This document shows, one piece after another, positions 16,047 to 23,908 of a stretch of 64,000 nt of DNA. Each line of letters opens with the position of its first letter. Position 1 is the first letter of the stretch. The stretch comes from Streptomyces antioxidans (lineage in GTDB: Bacteria; Actinomycetota; Actinomycetes; Streptomycetales; Streptomycetaceae), in contig NZ_LAKD02000052.1 of the NCBI RefSeq assembly GCF_000968685.2, forward strand, positions 1-64,000. Direction: 5' to 3'. A program made the position numbers and the translations under genes. The notes under the pieces are model-generated. The model did no database searches, was not told where the DNA came from, and worked only from the letters and a program-made list of their open reading frames with translations.

Positions 16047-18388
16047 TCAGCCACCATGCCTATGCCGTCGAACCGTGGTGTCTGCGCGAGACCGAGCTCA
16101 ACCTGGACGTGCTGGCCCAGAGCGAATCCGTCTTCTCCGTGTCCAACGGGCACGTCGGCTGGCGCGGCAACCTCGACGAGGGTGAGCCGCACGCCCTGCC
16201 CGGAAGCTATCTCAACGGTGTGCACGAGCGGCATCCGCTGCCGTACGCGGAGGGCGGTTACGGCTTCCCCGAGTCCGGCCAGACGGTCATCAACGTGACC
16301 AACGGCAAGGTCATCCGGCTGCTGGTCGACGACGAACCGTTCGATCTGCGCTACGGGCGGTTGCGGTCCCACGAGCGGGTGCTCGATCTGCGCACCGGGT
16401 TGCTGCACCGCGTCTGCGAGTGGACCTCGCCGGTCGGCAAGACGGTCCGGGTCCGCTCCACCAGGATGATCTCCTTCAGCCAGCGCGCCATCGCCGCGGT
16501 CGCCTACGAAGTGGAGCCGCTGGACGACCGGACCAACGTGGTCGTTCAGTCGGAGCTCGTCGCTAATGAGCAACTGCCCACGCTCAGCGGCGACCCCCGG
16601 GTCGGCGCCGCTCTGGAGTCGTGTCTGCTGCCCGAGGAGCACTTCACCCTCGATCTGCGGCTGCGCCTGGTGCACCGCACGGCGGCGAGTGAGCAGCGGA
16701 TCGCCGCCGCGGCCGACCATGTGGTGTACGGCCCCGGATCCGTCCGCACCTCCAGCGAGGCCGCGGACGACGTGGGCCGGATGACCGTCACCGCCGTGCT
16801 CGACCCCGGCGAGCGGCTGCGCGTCGAGAAGTTCGTGGCGTACGGCTGGTCCGGATTCCGTTCGCTGCCCGCCGTACGGGACCAGGTCGAGGCCGCGCTC
16901 ACCGGTGCGCGCAACACCGGCTGGCAGGGTCTGGTCGATCAGCAGCGGGAGTTCCTCGACGGCTTCTGGCACCACTCCGACATCGAGGTCGACGGCGACG
17001 CGGAGATCCAGCAGGCCGTGCGGTTCGCCCTCTTCCACGTGCTGCAGGCGGGCACCCGGGCCGAGCAGCGGGCGATCTCGGCCAAGGGCCTGACCGGCTC
17101 CGGCTACGACGGACACGCCTTCTGGGACACCGAGGCGTTTGTGCTGCCCCTGCTCACCTACGCCTCGCCGAACTGCGTCGCCGAGGCCCTGCACTGGCGG
17201 CAGAACACCCTGCCCGCGGCCCGGGAGCGCGCCCGCCAGCTCGGACTGCGGGGTGCGGCCTTCCCGTGGCGCACGATCGACGGCGCCGAGTGCTCCGGGT
17301 ACTGGCCGGCCGGAACCGCGGCGTTCCACATCAACGCGGACATCGCCGCGGCCGTCGTGCGCTACGTCCGGGCCTCGGGCGACACCGACTTCGAGCGGCG
17401 GACCGGGGTGGAGCTGCTGGTGGAGACGGCCCGGCTGTGGCGCTCCCTCGGCCATCACGACTCCGGGGGCCGCTTCCACATCGACGGTGTCACGGGGCCC
17501 GACGAGTACAGCGCGCTCGCGAACGACAACGCCTACACCAACCTCATGGCCGCGGCCAATCTGCGGGCCGCCGCCGATGTGGCCGAGCGCCACGCGGCGG
17601 AGGCCGCGGCGCTCGGTGTCGACGAGGCCGAGACCGCCGCGTGGCGTGCTGCCGCCGGGGCGATGTCCGTGCCGTACGTGGACGCGCTGGGCCTCCATGA
17701 GCAGTCGGCGGGCTACACCGGGCTCGACGTATGGGACTTCGAGGGCACGCCACCCGAGCACTATCCGCTGATGCTGCACTTCCCGTACTTCGACCTGTAC
17801 CGGAAACAGGTGGTCAAACAGGCGGACCTGGTGCTGGCGATGATCCTGTGCGGCGATGCCTTCACACCCGCCCAGAAGGCGCGGAACTTCGCCTACTACG
17901 AGCCGCTGACCGTCCGGGACTCCTCGCTCTCGGCCTGTGTGCAGTGTGTGATGGCCGCCGAAGTGGGCCATCTGCGGCTGGCCTACGACTACTTGGGCGA
18001 GGCCGCGCTGATGGACCTGGCGGACCTGGAGAAGAACACCCGCGACGGCCTGCACATCGCCTCCCTCGCGGGCACCTGGATCGGACTGGTCGCGGGCTTC
18101 GGCGGACTGCGCGACTACGGGGACGTCCCCTCCTTCGCGCCCCGGCTCCCCGAAAACCTCCACCGGCTGGCCTTCTCGCTGCGGATCCGGCAGAGCTGTC
18201 TGCATGTCGACATCACGGGCTCGCGGGTCACCTATGCGGTGCGGCAGGGCGACCCCATCCGGATCAGCCACCGCGGCGAGGTCATCACCCTCGCCAAGGA
18301 CGCCCCGCAGACCCGCCCGCTCGACCCGCCCACCGCCCTCCCCGAGCCCGCCCAGCCACCGGGCCGGCGGCCCGCGCCACGCCGCTGA
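16043..18388 (+). CDS. Glycoside hydrolase family 65 (maltose/trehalose/kojibiose-type phosphorylase)
   Basis: The 781-residue product has the GH65 arrangement: an N-terminal beta-sandwich (about 1-280), a linker, an (alpha/alpha)6 barrel (about 330-690) and a short beta C-terminal domain. FWDTEAFVLPLLTY near residue 358 and the catalytic acid in GVTGPDEYS near 485 are visible; the KQADL block near 592 contributes to the phosphate site in family phosphorylases. These enzymes phosphorolyse alpha-glucosyl disaccharides to beta-glucose-1-phosphate plus sugar; the disaccharide cannot be assigned. The GTG at 16043 has GGAGGG upstream. A partner beta-phosphoglucomutase is not intact here. Confidence 0.92.
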   Translation: MISHHAYAVEPWCLRETELNLDVLAQSESVFSVSNGHVGWRGNLDEGEPHALPGSYLNGVHERHPLPYAEGGYGFPESGQTVINVTNGKVIRLLVDDEPFDLRYGRLRSHERVLDLRTGLLHRVCEWTSPVGKTVRVRSTRMISFSQRAIAAVAYEVEPLDDRTNVVVQSELVANEQLPTLSGDPRVGAALESCLLPEEHFTLDLRLRLVHRTAASEQRIAAAADHVVYGPGSVRTSSEAADDVGRMTVTAVLDPGERLRVEKFVAYGWSGFRSLPAVRDQVEAALTGARNTGWQGLVDQQREFLDGFWHHSDIEVDGDAEIQQAVRFALFHVLQAGTRAEQRAISAKGLTGSGYDGHAFWDTEAFVLPLLTYASPNCVAEALHWRQNTLPAARERARQLGLRGAAFPWRTIDGAECSGYWPAGTAAFHINADIAAAVVRYVRASGDTDFERRTGVELLVETARLWRSLGHHDSGGRFHIDGVTGPDEYSALANDNAYTNLMAAANLRAAADVAERHAAEAAALGVDEAETAAWRAAAGAMSVPYVDALGLHEQSAGYTGLDVWDFEGTPPEHYPLMLHFPYFDLYRKQVVKQADLVLAMILCGDAFTPAQKARNFAYYEPLTVRDSSLSACVQCVMAAEVGHLRLAYDYLGEAALMDLADLEKNTRDGLHIASLAGTWIGLVAGFGGLRDYGDVPSFAPRLPENLHRLAFSLRIRQSCLHVDITGSRVTYAVRQGDPIRISHRGEVITLAKDAPQTRPLDPPTALPEPAQPPGRRPAPRR

Positions 18389-18428
18389 CGCCCGAGCGGA
18401 AGAGGCCGCGCCCGAGCGGAAGAGGCCA
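18389..18428. repeat. 20-bp direct repeat after GH65
   Basis: CGCCCGAGCGGAAGAGGCCG is present twice in tandem (the last base differs) immediately after the GH65 stop codon, in the gap before the convergent formate dehydrogenase gene. Confidence 0.9.
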
Positions 18429-18475
18429 CGCGCGGGCCGCGGAGGCCGGTGGGCGGCGGCGGTGGGCGGCTCCAC

Positions 18476-19657
18476 TCAGCCGGTGGGCTCCTTCGCCCCG
18501 GCGGTGACCGAGTAGGAGTGGGCCCCCGCCCCGGCCAGGCCGCCCCCGTCGACGATCAGGTACTCCTCGCGGAGCGGGCGGCCGGTGAGCCAGGACTCCA
18601 GGATCTCGCGGGTACCCGCCGCGTAGCGGGCCTGTGCGGAGAGGGAGGAGCCGGAGATGTGCGGGGTCATGCCGTGGTGGGGCATGGTCCGCCAGGGGTG
18701 GTCGGCGGGGGCGGGCTGCGGGTACCACACGTCGCCCGCGTACCCGGCCAGCCGCCCGCTGCGCAGGGCGCGGTCGATGGCGTCGCGGTCGGCGATCCGT
18801 GCCCGCGCGGTGTTGATGAGGTAGGCGCCGCGCTTCATCGTGGCGAGCAGTTCATCGCCGAAAAGGCCCTCGGTGTCCGGGTGGAGCGGTGCGTTGATCG
18901 TGACCACGTCGCAGTGCGGAACCATGTCGGCGGTCGTCGGATGGAAGGTGAGCCCCAGCTCCTCCTCCACGTCCCGCGGCAGCCGGTGCCGGTCGGTGTA
19001 GTGGAGCTTCACATCGAAGGGCGCGAGGCGGCGCAGTACCGCCAGGCCGATGCGCCCGGCGGCCACCGTGCCGACGTGCATCCCCTCGAGGTCGTACGAA
19101 CGGGTCACACAGTCGGCGATGTTCCAGCCGCCGTCGAGGACCACCTGGTGGGAGGGGAGGTAGTTGCGCACGAGGGACAGCGTCATCATCACCACGTGTT
19201 CGGCGACGCTGATGCTGTTGGAGTACGTGACCTCTGCGACGGTCACCCCGTGGGCGATCGCCGCGTCGAGGTCGACGTGGTCCGAGCCGATGCCCGCGGT
19301 GATCGCCAGCTTGAGGTTCTTGGCGGCGGCGATGCGGTCGGCGGTCAGATAGGCGGGCCAGAACGGCTGGGAGATCACCACATCGGCGTCCGGCAGCTCC
19401 CGGTCGAAGACCGAGCCGTCGCCGTCCTTGTCGGAGGTGACGACGAGGGTGTGCCCGGCCTGCTCAAGGAAGCGGCGCAGACCGAGTTCGCCGGAGACGC
19501 TGCCGAGGAGGTGGCCCGGGGTGAAGTCGGTCGCCTCGGGGGTGGGCGTGGTCTGGCCGCCCGGGTAGTGGCCGATCGGCGGGAGGTCGTCACGGGCGTA
19601 GGAGGTCGGATATCCGTCGGTGGGGTCGTCGTACAGGACGCAGAGCACCTTGGCCAT
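18476..19657 (-). CDS. fdh: NAD-dependent formate dehydrogenase
   Basis: A 393-residue metal-free D-2-hydroxyacid-type dehydrogenase that oxidises formate to CO2 with NAD. Family hallmarks are the nucleotide-binding segment GMHVGTVAAGRIGLAVLRRL near residue 193, the D-Y/D after strand 2 (LHYTDRHRLP) indicating NAD preference, AITAGIGSDHVDL near 140, and the late TPHISGSSLSAQARYAAGT segment with the catalytic His. GAGGAG ahead of the ATG at 19657 sets the start. It is alone, with a LysR gene upstream in the same orientation that may control it. It could supply NADH from formate or detoxify formate from one-carbon metabolism. Confidence 0.95.
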   Translation of the reverse strand: MAKVLCVLYDDPTDGYPTSYARDDLPPIGHYPGGQTTPTPEATDFTPGHLLGSVSGELGLRRFLEQAGHTLVVTSDKDGDGSVFDRELPDADVVISQPFWPAYLTADRIAAAKNLKLAITAGIGSDHVDLDAAIAHGVTVAEVTYSNSISVAEHVVMMTLSLVRNYLPSHQVVLDGGWNIADCVTRSYDLEGMHVGTVAAGRIGLAVLRRLAPFDVKLHYTDRHRLPRDVEEELGLTFHPTTADMVPHCDVVTINAPLHPDTEGLFGDELLATMKRGAYLINTARARIADRDAIDRALRSGRLAGYAGDVWYPQPAPADHPWRTMPHHGMTPHISGSSLSAQARYAAGTREILESWLTGRPLREEYLIVDGGGLAGAGAHSYSVTAGAKEPTG

Positions 19658-19782
19658 GGTCGCGGCTCCTCAACTCCGTTACTGACTGGTGCGCTTCACG
19701 ATCCTCGGAGTCGTTCGCCCCGGTCAAAGCGATCCTCGCTATGGCGGCATAGCCCGCGTCTATCAGCCGGCGCCCGCGTCCA

Positions 19783-20727
19783 TCAGCCGCGTCCGCCGAG
19801 GTAGGAGCCGAGGTAGGAGTGGAGCAAGTCGTCCAGCGCGTCCCGCACCCCCGCCTCCCGGGCCACCCTCAGCAGCGCCTCGGCGAGCACGGACGGGGGG
19901 TCGTCCTTGCCGGTGACCAGGCCGACCCGTGGTCCGCGTACGGGCCCGTCCAGCGGTACGACCCGCATTCCGGCGGGCACGCCGAACATCCGCAGCCAGG
20001 CGTGTGAGATCACACTGGACCAGCGCCCGCCACGCAGGTGTGCGTACAGCCCCGCCACGCTGTCCGACTCGATCGCGGGCGTGGCGGTGGCGCCGTCGGC
20101 CGCGAAGTACTCGTTCATGATGCGGCGGTTGCGCATCCGTGGGATCAGCAGGCACAGGGGCAGGGACGCGGCCTGCGACCAGCGGGCCTTCCGCGCGTCG
20201 GCCAGCGGACCGTCCAGCGGGGTGAGCAGGACATAGCGCTCCTCGTACAACGTCTGGCCGCGGAGGTTGCGCGGGGTGTCACCGTCGAGGTACGTCATCG
20301 CGGCGTCGAGTTCGAACTCGGTCAGCCCGTGGGTGATGTCGGCCGACGACAGCGATTCGACACTGACCCGGGCCCGTGGATGGCGTTCGCAGAACGGAGT
20401 GGTCAGCAGGGACGCGGCGGGCAGCGCGGTCGGGATGACGCCCAGGCGCAGGGTGCCGGTCAGACCGCCGCGCAGCGCCGAGAGCTCCTGGAGCAGCGCG
20501 TCCCGCTCGGCCAGGATGCGGTGTGCCCACGCCAGCACCAGCTCGCCCTCGGGGGTCAGCCCCTCGAAGCGCCTCCCCCGCCGCACGATCGGCACGTCCA
20601 GTTCGTGTTCCAGGCGGCGTATCGCGGCGGACAGCGAGGGCTGCGAGACGTAGCAGGAGGCCGCCGCGCGGGCGAAGTGCCGCTCCCTGGCGAGCGCGAC
20701 GAGGTACTCCAGCTGGCGCAGCAGCAT
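19783..20727 (-). CDS. LysR-family transcriptional regulator (upstream of fdh)
   Basis: A 314-residue LysR protein with the winged helix-turn-helix at residues 1-60 (LEYLVALARERHFARAAASC, SQPSLSAAIRRLE) and an effector domain similar to the CbbR/FdsR group by layout. GGAGG six bases before the ATG at 20727 fixes the start; a longer frame to 20781 was rejected. It lies 125 bases upstream of fdh on the same strand, so a role in formate-responsive control is plausible but unproven. Confidence 0.88.
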   Translation of the reverse strand: MLLRQLEYLVALARERHFARAAASCYVSQPSLSAAIRRLEHELDVPIVRRGRRFEGLTPEGELVLAWAHRILAERDALLQELSALRGGLTGTLRLGVIPTALPAASLLTTPFCERHPRARVSVESLSSADITHGLTEFELDAAMTYLDGDTPRNLRGQTLYEERYVLLTPLDGPLADARKARWSQAASLPLCLLIPRMRNRRIMNEYFAADGATATPAIESDSVAGLYAHLRGGRWSSVISHAWLRMFGVPAGMRVVPLDGPVRGPRVGLVTGKDDPPSVLAEALLRVAREAGVRDALDDLLHSYLGSYLGGRG

Positions 20728-20814
20728 GCACGGCCTCCGTGGGGAGAGCAGACGGCCGGGGTCGGGGGCGGGCGTACGCACGGGTGGCGAACCCGGTGCG
20801 GTTCCCGGGACCGG

Positions 20815-21522
20815 TCACAAGGTGAGCAGTTCCTCGTGGAAGCCGCCGAACCCCCGCTCCCGGTCGATGAGGTGGATCTCCAGGATCCAGTGGCAGCGGC
20901 GCCCGGTCTTGTCGGTGCGCCGCAGCGGTGTGCCGTTGGCGGGCGTGATGTACGACTCCAGGTCCGCGCCGTCGATCGTCTCGTGCGGGAACTCCCCGAC
21001 CAGGTGTCCCGCGTGCCAGCCGCCGAGCTCCCAGCCGGACTCACTGGCCAGGCGGCCGACCTCGGCGTGCAGCCGCTCGCCGGTGATCTCCGGATCGCCC
21101 TCGAAGAAGGCCTTCCCTGCGGCGAACACCCTGGGCAGATCGTCCCGCAGCCGGTGCTTGACCGGGTCGTCGCCGAGGACGAACGTCCTTCCGAAGTCGG
21201 CCTCGTACTCCTCGAAGATCGGCCCGAAGTCGGCGAACACGATGTCATCCGTGCCGATCGCCCGGTCCGGCGGGTTCTCCCGGTAGGGCAGGAGGGTGTT
21301 CGGCCCCGAGCGCACGATCCGCCTGTGCCAGTGGCGGGTGGTGCCGAACAGCTCGTTCGCCAGGTCCCGGATCCGGTCGCTGACCGCCCGCTCCCCCTCC
21401 CCGGGCGCCACCAGCCCGCGCTTCTCGATCTCCGCGAACAGCCGCACGGCCTTCGCCTGGGCATCCTTCAACCGTGTCGCACGTGTGCGTTCCTCATCCG
21501 CCATGCGGCCGAACGTAGCCAT
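20815..21522 (-). CDS. M24-family metallopeptidase-like protein (creatinase/aminopeptidase P fold)
   Basis: The 235-residue product is a single pita-bread domain. Metal-ligand candidates follow the M24 order: Asp in VFADFGPIF and in EADFGRTFVLG, His in GWHAGHLVGEFPHE, Glu in HWILEIHLI and the terminal Glu near GFHEELLTL. It lacks the N-terminal domain of prolidase and resembles the short actinobacterial Xaa-Pro peptidase-like group; the substrate is unknown. The ATG at 21522 has GGAAGAG upstream. Confidence 0.85.
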   Translation of the reverse strand: MATFGRMADEERTRATRLKDAQAKAVRLFAEIEKRGLVAPGEGERAVSDRIRDLANELFGTTRHWHRRIVRSGPNTLLPYRENPPDRAIGTDDIVFADFGPIFEEYEADFGRTFVLGDDPVKHRLRDDLPRVFAAGKAFFEGDPEITGERLHAEVGRLASESGWELGGWHAGHLVGEFPHETIDGADLESYITPANGTPLRRTDKTGRRCHWILEIHLIDRERGFGGFHEELLTL

Positions 21523-21583
21523 CCGGATCTCTTCCGGCAACGTGATGGTGTGCACCGCAGCGGCGTCGCACACTGCCGGAGTG

Positions 21584-21790
21584 CTATGCCCGGACCTCGG
21601 CGGCGATACAGGTCGAGCACACGATACGGCGTGCCGAGCGGGGCATGGTGGCCACTCCCATCCCGTTGAAGCGGTGCAGCACATGGGGTGTGGTCCGTGC
21701 GTGGTCGCCGCACAGAGCGGCGCCGCAGCGGTGGCAGATCGCGACGGCGGTGGCGGTCTGGCCGAGCGCGTGGCAGTCGAAGCAGTTCAT
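21584..21790 (-). CDS. DUF2180 small cysteine-rich protein
   Basis: A 68-residue protein with CFDC at residues 3-6, CHRCGAALCGDH at about 19-30 and a final CSTC, giving two probable zinc sites of a small zinc-ribbon or B-box-like fold (DUF2180 pattern). The function is unknown. It lies 278 bases downstream of another Cys/His-rich gene on the same strand, and the two could share a role, though the gap argues for separate transcripts. Confidence 0.8.
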   Translation of the reverse strand: MNCFDCHALGQTATAVAICHRCGAALCGDHARTTPHVLHRFNGMGVATMPRSARRIVCSTCIAAEVRA

Positions 21791-22068
21791 CCCCGGACTC
21801 CGTTCCCGTAGGGCGCGTGAGCGCGTACGTGTCCGGCACCAGGAGAAGCTTCGGTGTGATCCCTGACAGGGAACCGGGCTGGCCCCATGGGGCACCTCCC
21901 GAAGGCGAGCGCTCCTGACACCGCGGTAAGGAGCCATCAGCCTGAGCGGGCGGTTCGGGCCGGAACGGCCCGGGCGGGTTCCATCACCCTGATAGGAGTG
22001 AACAGCGGTTCCGTACGCCGGTCAAGGCCGGTCACCTGGGTGCGGGCTCGCCACCGCCCTCGCTGGGC

Positions 22069-23427
22069 TCAGTCCTCAGCCGCTGGTTGGCGCTCATGGG
22101 GTGGGGCCGCGAGGTGCGGCTGGGCGGGCAGCCCGGCGTAGACGTGCCCGTCCAGCAGGGACGGCGCGCGTCGGCCCACCGCCATCTCGGCGCCCTTGGC
22201 CTCGTGCCGGGTGTGCCAGTCCTGTCGGCGCGACCACTCGTCCACTTCCCACCGGAGCAGTGCCAGCCGGGCATCCAGCACGGTGCGCACGAGCGAGGGC
22301 AGCGCACCGGAGTGGTCCAGGGCGTGACGCAGACAGATTCCGTGCGCGTGCTCGAAGGCGCGGGCACGGACCGGGTCGCGCACGGCGGCGGCGAGCAGGG
22401 CCGCCTGGCGGCGTACGGCGGTGTGCTCTTCGGCGCAGGCGCGGCAGTCCGGTGGCCTGAGCAACTGGGCGGCGGCCGTACGGCGGGCGGCCCGGCCGCG
22501 TGGGGCCGACTCGCGGAAGCGGGTGAGCTGGTCGCTCCACCGGGCGCGGTTGTCGGCGACGACTGCGGAGACGCTGGGGCCGCCGAGTGCCGTCAGGTCG
22601 TGCAGATGGCGCGGGCACAGCCCGGTCTCTTCCCGTGCCGGGCGCCTTGAGTCCGTACTGGTGGCCGCCCAGCGCAGCAGGCGGCGGGCGGCGCGGTGCT
22701 CGGCCAGGCACAGCGGGCAGCAGACCAGGGCGATGTCCGCGTCCCAGCGGTCAAGGACCGCGCGTTGTTGCTGGTGCTGCTCGGCGCGCAGCAGCGGGTC
22801 GAGGAGCGGATGCAGCAGGGCACGGGCCGTGGCGTCGGGGTCCATGCCCGCCAGCCAGCTCATCCCGGTCCGCTGCCGTTCCAGGTGTGCCAGGGCGGCC
22901 CCCGCGAGCCACCCGCCGTCGTCCGCGCCGGTGCGCGTCGCCAGCAGGGCCATATGGGGCAGGCACATGGCCTCGTCGGCCACGGCCTCGCGCACCGGCG
23001 GCCGGTCGACGGCCCGGATGACGGTCTGCAGGGCCCGGTCCTCGGCGTCCGCACCGTTGACGCACGCCGGGCACGGCCCGGGGCCGGTGGAGGTGTCCGC
23101 TAGCAGGCGCTGGCCGCCGGTGAGCGCTGCGTCGTGTACCGGGGGCAGCAGCCAGGAGGCAGAGGTGTCGGCGAGCAGGTGCCGGGTGTGCGCGGGACAG
23201 AAACCGGCCGCCGCGCCCAGCCGGGCCATCACGCCTTGGTCGGTGTGGCTCTCGTGGGCGAAGTACGTCAGCCAGCGGCGCGTGGCGTCGTCCCGCTCGC
23301 GGCACACGCCGCAGGGGCCCTCCCGCAGCAGATGCAGGGCGTCGCGCTCGGCGCGTTCCCGCTCCTGACCGGTGGCGCGGGAGTGCCGTGCGGACGGCCA
23401 CGGCACTGAGCCGAGCAGGCGGCTCAT
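22069..23427 (-). CDS. Protein with four CxxC...CxxH modules, function unknown
   Basis: The 452-residue product has four regularly built modules, each a CxxC followed 31-35 residues later by CxxH: C39/C42 with C77/H80, C119/C122 with C155/H158, C237/C240 with C271/H274, and C328/C331 with C365/H368. Three carry a Gly or Ala before the second motif (GFCPAH, GLCPRH, GICLRH). Four Cys3His metal sites are predicted. The segments between are helical and rich in Ala, Arg and Leu. It resembles proteins annotated DUF6062-like; no enzymatic motif is seen. Its ATG at 23427 overlaps the stop of the small gene upstream (ATGA), so the two are translationally coupled. Confidence 0.75.
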   Translation of the reverse strand: MSRLLGSVPWPSARHSRATGQERERAERDALHLLREGPCGVCRERDDATRRWLTYFAHESHTDQGVMARLGAAAGFCPAHTRHLLADTSASWLLPPVHDAALTGGQRLLADTSTGPGPCPACVNGADAEDRALQTVIRAVDRPPVREAVADEAMCLPHMALLATRTGADDGGWLAGAALAHLERQRTGMSWLAGMDPDATARALLHPLLDPLLRAEQHQQQRAVLDRWDADIALVCCPLCLAEHRAARRLLRWAATSTDSRRPAREETGLCPRHLHDLTALGGPSVSAVVADNRARWSDQLTRFRESAPRGRAARRTAAAQLLRPPDCRACAEEHTAVRRQAALLAAAVRDPVRARAFEHAHGICLRHALDHSGALPSLVRTVLDARLALLRWEVDEWSRRQDWHTRHEAKGAEMAVGRRAPSLLDGHVYAGLPAQPHLAAPPHERQPAAED

Positions 23428-23657
23428 GGCCGCCTCCCCGCCCGACTCATGCTTCGGGCCGGATCCGGCGCCCGGCCCGCCGGGACGGGCGCCAGGCCCG
23501 GCCCCTCACGGGCGGCGACGGCCCGGTCGGCTGCGGCCCGAGCCGCTACGGCGTCGTCCAGGACCGCCCGTGGGGCGGACGGCCGGACCTGCCGGGCGGG
23601 ACGGGGCCGCCGCGGGAGGTTACGGTGCGGTCGGGCGCGGGGTGCCGTGGCTGCCAT
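23424..23657 (-). CDS. Small Pro/Arg/Ala-rich protein, function unknown
   Basis: A 77-residue basic protein starting MAATAPRARPHRNLPRRPRP. The ATG at 23657 is preceded by a strong GGAGGAG seven bases away, with a second GGAGG further up, and its stop overlaps the start of the four-module Cys/His protein. Those two facts, and GC-biased third codon positions, support a real gene. It has no signal peptide, membrane segment or cysteine. It could be a nucleic-acid-binding partner, a peptide substrate, or merely a leader that couples translation; none is shown. Confidence 0.55.
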   Translation of the reverse strand: MAATAPRARPHRNLPRRPRPARQVRPSAPRAVLDDAVAARAAADRAVAAREGPGLAPVPAGRAPDPARSMSRAGRRP

Positions 23658-23908
23658 GGCGGTCTCCTCCTACCTCCTGGCAGGGACCGTTGGCGGCGCG
23701 TGGCCACGGTTGGCGGTGAGCCCCTCCACCGACTGTCCCCTCAACCGTACTGGGCGCTCGCGGGCCCTGCCACGCTCACATCGGCGGGTTCTGCCTCGTG
23801 CGTCCCCCACCGTCGCCTGCTCCGGGGCTGACCGTCCACCGGAGGGAGACGGTGGCGCCGGGTGGCCAGACCAGCGTCCTGCCCGCCATCCGCTGGGGAT
23901 CGCCCCGC

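Noticed and set aside
16019..18475. An 818-codon antisense frame over GH65
   Set aside because: Low-complexity translation, no ribosome-binding site, fully inside a recognised GH65 gene.
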